Shown here in pieces: positions 1 to 9,768 of a stretch of DNA of 64,000 bases. Source of the DNA: Streptomyces antibioticus (GTDB taxonomy: Bacteria; Actinomycetota; Actinomycetes; Streptomycetales; Streptomycetaceae); assembly GCF_001514065.1 (NCBI RefSeq), contig NZ_KQ948424.1, forward strand, positions 248,001-312,000, in the 5' to 3' direction. A program made the translations under genes and the position numbers. The notes below the pieces were generated by a model. The model was given only the letters and a program-made list of their open reading frames with translations, did no database searches and was not told the origin of the DNA. Every line of letters starts with the position of its first letter. Position 1 is the first letter of the stretch.

Positions 1-2781
1 GTCCTCCGGGAAGGGCTGCTCCGGGGCGTGGTGCCTCTCCGGTTCCCGCTGCGCGGGGTGCGGGAGCGCCTGTGGGGTCTCGGCCTGGGGTTCCGGGGCG
101 GTCGCCTGGTGCGGCACCGAGGGACGGTCCGTGGTCCAGGAGTCCCAGTCGTCCGGGTCGTCCGCGTCGTCCGCCGCCAAGAGGTCCTCTTCGTAGGGGA
201 CGTCGTCGTCCTCGGGCGGTGGCGGCCAGTCCGGGTCCTCGTACTCGTCCGGGTCGGGTGCGTGTCCGTCCGCGCGGGAGGCGAGGCGCTCCAGGTGGGC
301 GAGGACCGTCTCGGCGGCCGCGCGGCGGCGGGCCAGGGACGTGTCGTCCAGGGGCAACGGCCACACCTGGTCGACGGTGGGCTGGCTCAGGGCCGGGTTC
401 TCCTCGTCCTCGGCGGGTTCGTCGGCCCATGTCTCGATCTCGCCGAATCCGGCCTCGCAGTGCTCGCGGAGTTCCTGGAGGAAGTCGGACGGGCCACGGG
501 GCTTCTTCTGGGCCGGGCCCCACCAGTGGCCGGAGCCGAGGAGGAGGGAGCGGGGGCGGGTGAAGGTGACGTAGCCGAGGCGGAGCTCCTCGGTGTGCTG
601 GTGGTCCTTCATGGCCTCTTGGAAGGCCTTGAGGCCGCGCGAGTCCCAGGCCTCGACATCGGGCAGGGTGGCGGCGTCGCCGCGCAGGTCGTGCGGCAGC
701 ACCTTGCCCTGGGCGGTCCACTTCTCGCGGCCCTGGGTGCTGGGGAAGGTGCCGGTGACCAGGCCGGGGACGGCGACGACGTCCCATTCCAGGCCCTTGG
801 ACTTGTGTGCGGTGAGCACCTTCACGGTGTTCTCGCCGCCGGGGAGGGCGTTGTCGAGGCCCTTCTCGTACTGGGCGGCGGTGCGCAGGAAGCCGAGGAA
901 GGCCAGCAGGGTGGCCTCGCCGTCGCCCGCGGCGAAGGAGGCGGCCACGTCGAGGAAGTTGGAGAGGGTCTCGCGGCGGCGGGCCGCCAGGGCGTGCGGG
1001 GACGCCGACAGCTCGACTTCCAGGCCGGTGACGGCGAGGACGCGGTGCAGGACGTCCATCAGCGGGTCCGCAAGCGAGCGGCGCAGGTCGCGCAGTTCGG
1101 TGGCGAGCCGCGCGAACCGCACGCGCGCGTCCGGCGAGAACGGCAGCCCGTCGTCCTCGTCCTCGGTGTCGAACGGCAGCTCCAGGAAGGTGTCCAGAGC
1201 GTCCGCGAGCGATATCACCTCGGACGGGTCGACCCCCTCCACGGCCTCCGCGAGCCGCCGGTCCCGGTCGTCGCCGGCGTCCACGCGCGCGTGGGACACG
1301 AGCAGGCGGGCGCGGCGGCCCAGGAGGGCGAGGTCGCGCGGGCCGATGCGCCAGCGCGGACCGGTCAGCAGGCGGACCAGGGAGGCGTTGGCGCCGGGGT
1401 CCTGGAGCACTTCGCAGACGGCGACGAGGTCGGCGACCTCGGGCAGGTGCAGCAGGCCCGAGAGGCCCACCACCTCCACCGGCACGTCCCTCGCGACCAA
1501 CGCGCCCTGGATCTCGGCGAAATCGGTCGCCGTGCGGCACAGGACGGCGATCTCGCCGGGTGCCTTGCCGGTGTTCACCAGGTGGGCGATGGAGTCGGCG
1601 ATCCAGTCGATCTCCTCGGCGTGGGTGCGCAGCAGGGCGCAGCGCACCAGGCCGTCACGTTCGGCGCCGGGGGCCGGGCGGAGGGCCTCCACGCCCGCGT
1701 GCATGGCGCGCAGGGGCTCGGCGAGGCCGTTGGCGAGGTCGAGGAGGCGGCCGCCGCTGCGACGGTTCTCGCTGAGCGCCTGACGGGTGGCGGGACGGCC
1801 GTCGGCGTGGGCGAAGTGCTCGGGGAAGTCGTCGAGGTTGGCGACGGAGGCGCCGCGCCAGCCGTAGATCGCCTGGCAGGGGTCGCCGACGGCGGTCACG
1901 GGGTGGCCGGTGCCACCGCCGAAGAGGCCCGCCAGGAGGATGCGCTGGGCGACCGAGGTGTCCTGGTACTCGTCGAGCAGCACGACCCGGAACTCGTCGC
2001 GCAGCACCCGCCCCACCTCGGGGATCTGGGCGAGTTCGGCGGACAGGGCGATCTGATCGCCGAAGTCGAGCAGGTCCCGCTCGCGCTTCGCGGCCCGGTA
2101 ACGGCCCACCAGCTCGGCCAGTTCGCGGCGGGCCGCGGCCGCTTCGGGGACCTTGCGCAGGTCGGCGTTGGTGAGCTTGGCGCCCTGGAGGGCGAGCAGC
2201 AGCTCGGCGTCGTACGCCCGCAGGGACTCCGGCCGTACGAGGTGCTCGGCGAGCTCGGCGTCGAGGGTGAGGAGGTCGCCGACGAGGTCCGGGAAGGAGC
2301 GGGTCAGCGCCGGGTAGGGGCCGGGGGCTTCGCGCAGCACGCGCGCGGCGAGCTGGTAGCGGGTGGCGTCGGCGAGGAGCCGGGAGGTCGGTTCGAGGCC
2401 GATGCGCAGGCCGTGATCGGTCAGGAGGCGGCCGGCGAAGGCGTGGTACGTCGAGATCACGGGCTCGCCCGGCGGGTTGTCCGGGTCGATCACGTCGGGA
2501 TCGGTGACACCCGCCTTGATCAGCGCCTTGCGGACGCGTTCGGCGAGTTCGCCGGCGGCCTTGTTGGTGAACGTGAGGCCGAGGACCTGTTCGGGGGCGA
2601 CCTGGCCGGTGCCGACCAGCCACACCACGCGGGCCGCCATCACCGTCGTCTTGCCCGAGCCGGCACCGGCCACGATCACCTGCGGGGCGGGCGGCGCGAT
2701 GATGCAGGCCGTCTGCTCCGGGGTGAACGGGATGCCGAGGAGCTCCTTGAGCTGATCGGGATCGGTGATACGGGCGGGCAT
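1..2781 (-). CDS. adnB: AdnB-like UvrD-family helicase-nuclease, partial (C-terminus outside window)
   Basis: Superfamily 1A DNA helicase, taken as the AdnB motor subunit of the actinobacterial AdnAB end-resection complex. The frame stays open from the ATG at 2781 to base 1, giving 927 residues, and continues outside the window. Walker A (AGAGSGKT) is at about residues 39-46, Walker B DEYQD near 268, and helicase motif QAIYGWRGA follows. A C-terminal PD-(D/E)XK nuclease with Fe-S cysteines is expected but would lie outside the window. The last visible part is acidic and proline-rich linker. It lies 110 bp downstream of the adnA-like gene on the same strand, the order known for mycobacterial Rv3202c-Rv3201c. 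No Shine-Dalgarno is visible. A TAGCCT box ends 7 nt before the ATG, so the transcript may be leaderless. Family assignment is firm; the AdnB name rests on gene order and pairing. Confidence 0.9.
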   Translation of the reverse strand, partial: MPARITDPDQLKELLGIPFTPEQTACIIAPPAPQVIVAGAGSGKTTVMAARVVWLVGTGQVAPEQVLGLTFTNKAAGELAERVRKALIKAGVTDPDVIDPDNPPGEPVISTYHAFAGRLLTDHGLRIGLEPTSRLLADATRYQLAARVLREAPGPYPALTRSFPDLVGDLLTLDAELAEHLVRPESLRAYDAELLLALQGAKLTNADLRKVPEAAAARRELAELVGRYRAAKRERDLLDFGDQIALSAELAQIPEVGRVLRDEFRVVLLDEYQDTSVAQRILLAGLFGGGTGHPVTAVGDPCQAIYGWRGASVANLDDFPEHFAHADGRPATRQALSENRRSGGRLLDLANGLAEPLRAMHAGVEALRPAPGAERDGLVRCALLRTHAEEIDWIADSIAHLVNTGKAPGEIAVLCRTATDFAEIQGALVARDVPVEVVGLSGLLHLPEVADLVAVCEVLQDPGANASLVRLLTGPRWRIGPRDLALLGRRARLLVSHARVDAGDDRDRRLAEAVEGVDPSEVISLADALDTFLELPFDTEDEDDGLPFSPDARVRFARLATELRDLRRSLADPLMDVLHRVLAVTGLEVELSASPHALAARRRETLSNFLDVAASFAAGDGEATLLAFLGFLRTAAQYEKGLDNALPGGENTVKVLTAHKSKGLEWDVVAVPGLVTGTFPSTQGREKWTAQGKVLPHDLRGDAATLPDVEAWDSRGLKAFQEAMKDHQHTEELRLGYVTFTRPRSLLLGSGHWWGPAQKKPRGPSDFLQELREHCEAGFGEIETWADEPAEDEENPALSQPTVDQVWPLPLDDTSLARRRAAAETVLAHLERLASRADGHAPDPDEYEDPDWPPPPEDDDVPYEEDLLAADDADDPDDWDSWTTDRPSVPHQATAPEPQAETPQALPHPAQREPERHHAPEQPFPED

Positions 2782-2891
2782 GTCGGAGAGGCTAGCGGCG
2801 GCCACTGACAGTCGCGGACGAATCGCCTCCCGGTTCGAAAGAAGCGCAGGTCAGCACATGTGGTGCGACTGGTCACAGCCGGGGCGCGGGC

Positions 2892-5800
2892 TCACTCCAC
2901 CACGTGGCGGCCCTCGGGTCGTGCACTGCACGACGCCTGGAAGGCGCAGTGGGTGCAGTGCTGGCCGGTGGTCGGGGTGAACCGCTCGTCGAGGACCTTC
3001 CCGGCCGCCGTGGCGAGCAGATCCCCGACCCACTCCCCCTTCAGGGGTTCCTGTGCCTGCACCTTGGGCAGCGTCTCGCCGCCGTCCCGCTTGGCGGCGC
3101 CCTGGCGCAGCTGGACGAGTTCGGCGCCGCCCGGCTCGGGGCGCACGCCGTCGAAGGCCTCGTCGACGGCCCCCTCGCGGACGGCGAGCTGGTAGACGGC
3201 GAGCTGCGGGTGGTGCTCCACCTCGCGCGCGGTCGGCGCCTGTTTGCCGGTCTTGAAGTCGACGACATAGGCGCGGCCCTCGCCGTCCGCCTCGACGCGG
3301 TCCATCTGACCGCGGATGCGCACCTCGTAGTCGCCGGCTTCGAGGGTGACGTCGAAGTCGTGCTCGCTGGCGACCGGGGTGCGGCCGGTGCGGTCCATGA
3401 CGTGCCACTGGAGGAAGCGTTCGAGCGCCACGCGCGCGTTCTCCTTCTCCTGCGCCGACTTCCAGGGCGCGTCGAAGGCGAGGGCGTTCCACACGGAGTC
3501 GAGGCGCTCCATGAGGACGGCGAGGTCGGCCGGGGTGTGTCCGGAGGCGACCTCGTCGGCGAGGACATGGACGACATTGCCGAAGCCCTGGGCGACGGTC
3601 GCGGGCGCGTCGGCCTTCACCTCGCGGCCCAGGAACCATTGCAGGGCGCAGGTGTTGGCGAGCTGGTCGAGGGCGCTGCCGGAGAGCACGACGGGCTCGT
3701 CACGGTTGCGCAGCGGCACCTTGGACTCGGTCGGCTCGAACATGCCCCACCAGCGGTAGGGGTGGGCGGACGGGACGAGCGGGCGGCCGTCCTCGTCGGT
3801 GAGGGCGGCGAGCCGGGCCAGACGACGGGCGGCGGCCTCCCTGAGGGCGTCCGACACGCGCGGGTCGACGGTCGTGGCACGGAGTTCGGCGACGAGCGCG
3901 GCGACCGACAGGGGGCGGCGTGGGCGGCCGGTGACGTCCTTGGGTTCGACGCCGAGCTCGGTCAGGAAGCGGGAGGGCTGGTCGCCGTCGTCGGCCGGGG
4001 CCTTCACCGCGGTGACGACGAGGCGCTCACGCGCGCGGGTGGCGGCGACGTAGAACAGCCGGCGCTCCTCCGCCAGCAGCGCGCCCGGGGTGAGGGGTTC
4101 GGCGAGGCCGTCGCGGCCGATGCGGTCGGCCTCCAGGAGGGAGCCGCGACGCCGCAGGTCGGGCCACAGACCCTCCTGGACTCCCGCGACGACGACCAGG
4201 CGCCACTCCAGGCCCTTGGAGCGGTGCGCGGTCATCAGGCGGACGGCGTCGGGACGTACGGCACGCCGCGTGAGGGTGTCGGCGGCGATGTCCTCGGCGT
4301 CGATCTCCTCCAGGAAGTTGAGCGCGCCCCGGCCTCCGCTGCGCTCCTCCGCGCGGGCCGCGGTGGCGAACAGCGCGCATACGGCGTCCAGGTCGCGGTC
4401 GGCGTTGCGGCCGGCCGCGCCGCCGCGCCGGGCGGCCCGCTCCAGGCGGCTGGGCCAGGGAGTGCCGTTCCACAGGTCCCACAGCGCCTCCTCGGCGCTG
4501 CCGCCACCCGCGAGGCGCTCACGGGCCTTGCGCAGCAGCGCGCCCAGGCGCTGGGCGCCGCGCGCGTAGGCAGGGTCCTGCACGGCCAGCCGCTCCGGCT
4601 CCGCCAGTGCCCGCGCGAGCAGCTCGTCGGAGGGCGGCGGAACGGGGTTGCCGGCGGCGCGCTCCTCGTCGCGCAGGGCACGCCCGAGACGGCGCAGGTC
4701 GGCGGCGTCCATACCGGCGAGGGGGGAGGTGAGGAGGGCGAGGGCGGTCTCGGTGTCGAGCCAGCAGGGGGCGGGCTGCTCGGGGACGATCTCCTCCCCG
4801 GGCCCCGCTACCTCCGCTGCCTCCGCTGCCTCCGCCATGGCCACCGCCCGCAGCGCCGTCAGCAGCGGGGCCACCGCCGGTTCGTGGCGCAGGGGCAGGT
4901 CGTCGCCGTCGATGTCCAGCGGCACCCCGGCCGCCGTGAGCGCCCGGCGCACCGTGGGGATCGTGCGTGACCCGGCACGGACCAGGACGGCCATCTCGCC
5001 CCAGGGCACGCCGTCCTCCAGGTGCGCCCGGCGCAGGATGTCGGCGATGTTGTCCAGCTCTGTACCGGGCGTCGGGTACGTGAAGACCTCGACGCGGCCG
5101 CCCTCCCGGACCGGGGCGAGCTCGCGGTGGGCGCGGACCTTCTCCGCGGGCAGCCGGGTCAGCGGCATGCGCTGGGTCAGCAGCCGGGTGGCGGCCAGCA
5201 GGTCGGCGCCGGAGCGGCGGGAGGTGCGCAGGACCTCGACGGGCGCCGGGCGGCCGTCCGCGCGTGGGAAGGCGTGCGGGAAGTCCAGGATGCCGTTCAC
5301 GTCGGCGCCCCGGAAGGCGTAGATCGACTGGTCGGGGTCGCCGAGGGCGACCAGGGTGCGGCCGCCGCCGGCGAGGGCGTGCAGGAGCCGCACCTGGGCC
5401 GGGTCGGTGTCCTGGTACTCGTCGACGTACACGGCGTCGTACTGCGCGGCGAGCCGCCCGGCGACCTCGGGGCTGTGGGCGAGGAGCACCGCGCGGTGGA
5501 CGAGTTCGGCGTAGTCGAGGACGCCCTGGAGGTCGAGGACGTCGAGGTACTCGGCGAGAAAGGCCGCGGCGGCCCGCCAGTCGGGGCGGCCGATGCGGCG
5601 CGCGAAGGCGTCCAGCGCGCCCGGGTCCAGGCCCAGCTCGCGGCTGCGGGCGAGGACCGCGCGGACCTCGTCGGCGAAGCCGCGGGTGGTCAGACAGGCG
5701 CGCAGTTCGTCGGGCCAGCGCACGTGCGCGAGGCCGAGACGCTCCAGGTCGGGCTGGCCCGCCAGGAGTTCGCGTACGGCGACGTCCTGCTCGGGGCCGG

Positions 5801-6221
5801 ACAGCAGCCGCAGCGGCTCCACGAACAGGTCGCTGTCCTGGTGGGCGCGGACCAGGGCGTAGCAGAACGAGTGGAACGTGGTCGCCTGCGGCGCTCGGGC
5901 GGCTCCTATGCGCAGCGCCATGCGGTCGCGCAGCTCGACGGCCGCCTTGCGGCTGAACGTCAGCACCAGCACGCGCGCGGGGTCACCGCCACGGGCGATC
6001 CTCGCGGCCACGGACTCGACGAGGGTGGTCGTCTTGCCGGTGCCCGGACCTGCGAGGACGAGCAGCGGACCGCCCTTGTGCTCAACCACGGAGCGCTGTG
6101 CTGCGTCCAGAGGAGGGGGATCCACTCGGGCCGGCGGGGTACGCACCAGTCGGTAAGCGCCACGGTTCCCCTGGCGCACCTGGGGGTGCGGCAGGCGCCT
6201 GGTGGAGGAAGAGGAGCTCAC
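2892..6221 (-). CDS. adnA: AdnA-like helicase-nuclease with Fe-S nuclease domain
   Basis: 1109-residue UvrD-like ATPase fused to a C-terminal RecB-type nuclease, the AdnA partner in resection of double-strand breaks. Walker A AGPGTGKTT is at residues 57-65, DEYQD near 267 and QSIYAFRGAD near 300. In the C-terminal third, one cysteine in NTCALQWF (about 855) and the terminal C-x2-C-x5-C set in CTHCAFQASC (about 1088-1097) form the four-cysteine pattern of AddB/AdnAB-type Fe-S nucleases. The nuclease core is GQMDRVEA then VVDFKTGK (about 987). The GTG start at 6221 has an AGGA about 10 nt upstream. Length and architecture match mycobacterial AdnA. The alkyltransferase-like gene lies upstream on the same strand after 266 bp. 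Confidence 0.92.
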   Translation of the reverse strand: MSSSSSTRRLPHPQVRQGNRGAYRLVRTPPARVDPPPLDAAQRSVVEHKGGPLLVLAGPGTGKTTTLVESVAARIARGGDPARVLVLTFSRKAAVELRDRMALRIGAARAPQATTFHSFCYALVRAHQDSDLFVEPLRLLSGPEQDVAVRELLAGQPDLERLGLAHVRWPDELRACLTTRGFADEVRAVLARSRELGLDPGALDAFARRIGRPDWRAAAAFLAEYLDVLDLQGVLDYAELVHRAVLLAHSPEVAGRLAAQYDAVYVDEYQDTDPAQVRLLHALAGGGRTLVALGDPDQSIYAFRGADVNGILDFPHAFPRADGRPAPVEVLRTSRRSGADLLAATRLLTQRMPLTRLPAEKVRAHRELAPVREGGRVEVFTYPTPGTELDNIADILRRAHLEDGVPWGEMAVLVRAGSRTIPTVRRALTAAGVPLDIDGDDLPLRHEPAVAPLLTALRAVAMAEAAEAAEVAGPGEEIVPEQPAPCWLDTETALALLTSPLAGMDAADLRRLGRALRDEERAAGNPVPPPSDELLARALAEPERLAVQDPAYARGAQRLGALLRKARERLAGGGSAEEALWDLWNGTPWPSRLERAARRGGAAGRNADRDLDAVCALFATAARAEERSGGRGALNFLEEIDAEDIAADTLTRRAVRPDAVRLMTAHRSKGLEWRLVVVAGVQEGLWPDLRRRGSLLEADRIGRDGLAEPLTPGALLAEERRLFYVAATRARERLVVTAVKAPADDGDQPSRFLTELGVEPKDVTGRPRRPLSVAALVAELRATTVDPRVSDALREAAARRLARLAALTDEDGRPLVPSAHPYRWWGMFEPTESKVPLRNRDEPVVLSGSALDQLANTCALQWFLGREVKADAPATVAQGFGNVVHVLADEVASGHTPADLAVLMERLDSVWNALAFDAPWKSAQEKENARVALERFLQWHVMDRTGRTPVASEHDFDVTLEAGDYEVRIRGQMDRVEADGEGRAYVVDFKTGKQAPTAREVEHHPQLAVYQLAVREGAVDEAFDGVRPEPGGAELVQLRQGAAKRDGGETLPKVQAQEPLKGEWVGDLLATAAGKVLDERFTPTTGQHCTHCAFQASCSARPEGRHVVE

Positions 6222-6487
6222 GTGGTTCGCCGGTCCTGGTGGGTGTGCTGGTTGGCTGTCCGCCCTGCGTGCAGGGCGGTGATCGCGGGGTGAGCGGGGC
6301 GCGTGCAGCCGACGCTACGCCGACGAACGGATCGGAAGCAGGGCTTCCGCTTCTTCCCTCGGGGCACTCACGGCACTCGCGACACATACGTCCCTCGCCT
6401 CACGAACGTACGTCATGCCACGGACGTACCCCTGTTCCCCCGTACGGATCACAGGCTCCCCCGGGGCCCGTCCGATGGCGGAAGCTG

Positions 6488-6865
6488 TCAGGTGTGACCC
6501 TCCGTGCGTTCGCCGCCGTCCCATCGCGCCCGTTTCATGTCCAGGCGTGGCACGTGGCCCTCGGCGGCCCTGCTCGCCGTCTTCAGGGGCGTGCCCTCGT
6601 CGCGGTAGTGGCCGAGGGCACGCAGCTCGTGACCGGGCAGCAGCACACCGTCCGAGCGGACCACACGCCACCACGGGACGGCTCCTCCGTAGAGCGCCAT
6701 CACGCGGCCCACCTGGCGCGGGCCGCCCTCCTCCAGCCACTCCGCGACATCGCCGTACGTCATGACGCGCCCGGGCGGGATCAGTTCGGCGACCTCCAAG
6801 ACCCGCTCGGCGTACTCCGGCAGCGCGTCCGGCGGAGCGTCCTGCGACAGGCTCTCGTCACTCAT
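6488..6865 (-). CDS. Alkyltransferase-like protein (MGMT fold, no alkyl-acceptor Cys)
   Basis: 125-residue protein with the DNA-binding domain of O6-methylguanine-DNA methyltransferase, including PGRVMTYGDVAEWL and the helix-turn-helix region. The active-site PCHRV motif of MGMT is replaced by VPWWRVV, so the acceptor cysteine is tryptophan. This defines the alkyltransferase-like (ATL) family, which binds O6-alkylguanine and hands it to nucleotide excision repair instead of repairing it directly. It lies upstream of the AdnAB genes on the same strand; a related gene (Rv3204) lies near adnAB in M. tuberculosis. I chose the ATG at 6865. An in-frame ATG at 6874 is possible. CAGGAT 7 nt before the start could be a leaderless -10 box. 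Confidence 0.87.
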   Translation of the reverse strand: MSDESLSQDAPPDALPEYAERVLEVAELIPPGRVMTYGDVAEWLEEGGPRQVGRVMALYGGAVPWWRVVRSDGVLLPGHELRALGHYRDEGTPLKTASRAAEGHVPRLDMKRARWDGGERTEGHT

Positions 6866-7051
6866 CCGCCCCATCCTGCCCCACCCCACCGACATCGCGA
6901 CGCGCTGACCACCGCGGGTGACCCTCGCCCCGGGGCAGCGCTTCCGGCAGACTGTGCGCCCCCGCATTTGCACCCTGATGCCCCCGTGTGTCGGTGGAGC
7001 ATGCCACCATCGTGCGGGCGGTGACCGGTGATACGAGATCAAGAAGAGACG

Positions 7052-9766
7052 ATGAAGCAACAGGGTGTGCACCCGGAGGGCGCGAAGAGCACCTCTGACG
7101 CTTCGTCGCGTCCGGGCACCAGTGACGCGGACGACACGTCCGCGACCAGCGACGGTTTCGACGACGAGGTCCACGCCGACGAGGTCGAGGGCGACGAACC
7201 CCTCCTCCCCGCGCGCGTGCACCGTCCGTCGGACCTCATGCGGCTACTGGTGGGCGTGCTCGCGGTCGCCGTGCTGCTGGCGATCGCCGCGTTCGCGCAC
7301 GGGACGACCTCGGGCCTCGAACAGGACATCAACAAGGGCACCGGACAGGCGCCCGACCTCCTCATCAAGATCGCCGGGCTGGCCTCCAGCATCGCGATCC
7401 TGCTGGTGCCGGTCGCCTTCGCGATCGAACGGCTGATCAAACGCGACGGACTGCGCATCGCCGACGGCGTGCTCGCGGCGGTCCTCGCCCACGGTGTGAC
7501 ACTCGCCACCGACCTCTGGGTTGCCAAGGCCGCCCCCGACTCGATCCAGGAGGCGCTCACCCAGCCCTCCCCGGGCGACATCCACGCCCTCACCGACCCG
7601 GTGCACGGCTATCTCGCGCCGGTCATCGCGTACATGACGGCGGTGGGCATGTCGCGCAGGCCGCGCTGGCGCGCGGTGCTGTGGATCGTGCTGATGCTCG
7701 ACGCCTTCTCGATGCTCGTCACCGGCTACACGACGCCGTTCTCGATCATCCTGACGGTGCTGATCGGCTGGACCGTCGCCTACGGCACGCTGTACGCGGT
7801 CGGCTCGCCCAACGTCCGGCCCACCGGGCGCACGCTGATGGCGGGCCTGCGGCACGTCGGCTTCCACCCGGTGAGCGCGGCCCGGGAGGAGGCCGCGGAG
7901 ACGCCGGAGACGGGTGACCGCGGCCGGCGCTACTTCGTCACGCTGGAGGACGGCCCGCCGCTGGACGTCACGGTGGTCGACCGGGAGCAGCAGGCCCAGG
8001 GGTTCTTCTACCGCGCGTGGCGCAATCTGACGCTGCGCGGCTTCGCCACCCGCAGCAGCCTGCCCTCCCTGCGCCAGGCCCTGGAGCAGGAGGCGCTGCT
8101 GGCGTACGCGGCGATCGCGGCCGGCGCCAACGCGCCCAAGCTGATCGCCACCTCCGAGCTCGGCCCCGACGCCGTGATGCTCGTCTACGAGCACACCGGC
8201 GGGCGCACCCTCGACTCGCTGGCGGACGAGGAGATCACCGACGACCTGCTGCGGGACACCTGGCACCAGGTGCGCGCCCTGCAGTCCCGGCGGATCGCGC
8301 ACCGCAGGCTGGTGGGCGACGCGATTCTGGTGGATCGTTCCGGCACGGTGATCCTCACCGATCTGCGGGTCGGCGAGATCGCCGCCGGAGACCTGCTGCT
8401 GCGCATGGACATCTCCCAGCTCCTGGTGACCCTCGGCCTGCGGGTGGGCGCCGAACGCGCGGTCGCGGCCGCGGTGAGCGTGCTCGGCCCGGACGCCGTC
8501 GCCGACTGTCTGCCGATGCTCCAGCCCATCGCCCTGAGCCGCTCCACGCGCGCGACGCTGCGCACCCTGGCCCGGGAACGCGCCCAGCGCGAGCGCGACG
8601 CGATCCTGGAAGCCTCTCAGCAGGCCAAGCAGGCCAGGCTCGAAGAGGCTCACGAGGACACCAAGCCGGTCCTCGACAAGCCCGACAAGAAGGCCGTACG
8701 CGCGGAGGCGCGGGCCGAGAAGCGGGCCATCGACGAGGCCCTGGAGGAAGCCCGCGAGGACGATCTGCTCACGCTGATCCGCCGCGAGGTGCTGCTGATC
8801 AGGCCGCAGGCGCCCGTCGAACCGGCCCGCCTGGAGCGGGTGCGGCCGCGCACGCTCATCAGCGTCATCGCCGGCGCCATCGGCGCCTACTTCCTGCTGA
8901 CGCAGCTCACCCACATCGAGTTCGGCCCGCTCATCCAGAACGCCGAGTGGGGCTGGGTCGCCGCGGCCGTGCTGTTCTCGGCGGCGAGCTACTTCGCGGC
9001 GGCGATGTCGCTGCTGGGGTTCGTGCCGGAGCGGGTGCCCTTCCTGCGGACCGTGGGGGCGCAGGTCGCCGGGTCGTTCGTGAAGATCGTCGCGCCGGCC
9101 GCCGTGGGCGGGGTCGCCCTCAACACGCGCTTCCTGCAACGCCAGGGGGTGCGGCCCGGGCTCGCGGTGGCCAGTGTCGGCGCCTCACAGCTCTTCGGGC
9201 TCGGCTGCCACATCCTGATGCTGCTGTCCTTCGGCTATCTGACCGGCACCGAGAAGACGCCGTCGCTGTCGCCGTCCCGGACGGTCATCGCGGGTCTGCT
9301 GACGGTGGCGGTGCTCGTCCTCGTCGTCACCTCGGTGCCGTTCCTGCGGAAGTTCGTCGTCACGCGCGTGCGCTCGCTCTTCGCGGGCGTCATCCCGCGC
9401 ATGCTCGACGTGCTCCAGCGGCCGCAGAAGCTCCTCACCGGCATCGGCGGCATGCTCCTGCTGACCGCCTGCTTCGTGATGTGTCTGGACGCCTCGATCC
9501 GGGCCTTCGGCACCGAGGGCTCCTCGATCAGCATCGCCAGCGTCGCCGTCGTCTTCCTCGCCGGCAACGCGCTCGGTTCCGCGGCTCCGACGCCGGGCGG
9601 CGTGGGCGCGGTGGAGGCGACCCTGACGGTCGGTCTGATCGCCGTGGGCCTGCCCAGCGAGGTCGCCGCACCCGCCGTACTCCTCTACCGGCTGCTGACC
9701 CTGTGGCTGCCGGTGCTGCCGGGCTGGCTGGCCTTCAACCACCTGTCCCGCAAGGGAGCGCTGTAG
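7052..9766 (+). CDS. Kinase-like/LPG-synthase-type (UPF0104) multi-domain membrane protein
   Basis: 904-residue membrane protein with three parts. An acidic N-terminus (1-55) is followed by several transmembrane segments (about 62-250). A cytoplasmic region (about 290-500) resembles an atypical kinase: it has HRRLVGDAILVD near 416 and ILTDLRVGE where active kinases carry HxD...N and DFG, so catalysis is doubtful. A Lys/Glu/Ala-rich linker leads to a C-terminal polytopic domain (about 590-900) with PTPGGVGAVEATL, the signature of the lysylphosphatidylglycerol-synthase transmembrane/UPF0104 family. No lysyl-tRNA transferase domain is present, so lipid or polyprenyl-linked transport is more likely than LPG synthesis. 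I took the ATG at 7052, with AAGAAGAG upstream; a GTG at 7028 would add 8 residues. Function is inferred only from fold. Confidence 0.82.
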   Translation: MKQQGVHPEGAKSTSDASSRPGTSDADDTSATSDGFDDEVHADEVEGDEPLLPARVHRPSDLMRLLVGVLAVAVLLAIAAFAHGTTSGLEQDINKGTGQAPDLLIKIAGLASSIAILLVPVAFAIERLIKRDGLRIADGVLAAVLAHGVTLATDLWVAKAAPDSIQEALTQPSPGDIHALTDPVHGYLAPVIAYMTAVGMSRRPRWRAVLWIVLMLDAFSMLVTGYTTPFSIILTVLIGWTVAYGTLYAVGSPNVRPTGRTLMAGLRHVGFHPVSAAREEAAETPETGDRGRRYFVTLEDGPPLDVTVVDREQQAQGFFYRAWRNLTLRGFATRSSLPSLRQALEQEALLAYAAIAAGANAPKLIATSELGPDAVMLVYEHTGGRTLDSLADEEITDDLLRDTWHQVRALQSRRIAHRRLVGDAILVDRSGTVILTDLRVGEIAAGDLLLRMDISQLLVTLGLRVGAERAVAAAVSVLGPDAVADCLPMLQPIALSRSTRATLRTLARERAQRERDAILEASQQAKQARLEEAHEDTKPVLDKPDKKAVRAEARAEKRAIDEALEEAREDDLLTLIRREVLLIRPQAPVEPARLERVRPRTLISVIAGAIGAYFLLTQLTHIEFGPLIQNAEWGWVAAAVLFSAASYFAAAMSLLGFVPERVPFLRTVGAQVAGSFVKIVAPAAVGGVALNTRFLQRQGVRPGLAVASVGASQLFGLGCHILMLLSFGYLTGTEKTPSLSPSRTVIAGLLTVAVLVLVVTSVPFLRKFVVTRVRSLFAGVIPRMLDVLQRPQKLLTGIGGMLLLTACFVMCLDASIRAFGTEGSSISIASVAVVFLAGNALGSAAPTPGGVGAVEATLTVGLIAVGLPSEVAAPAVLLYRLLTLWLPVLPGWLAFNHLSRKGAL

Positions 9767-9768
9767 GC

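Noticed and set aside
28-2808. 926-residue open frame on the plus strand
   Set aside because: It is antisense to the AdnB-like gene, whose minus-strand frame carries intact helicase motifs. The plus translation is Gly/Val/Arg/Glu filler typical of GC-rich antisense frames.
6497-6750. Functional O6-methylguanine methyltransferase
   Set aside because: The acceptor cysteine of PCHRV is tryptophan, so it is an alkyltransferase-like protein instead.
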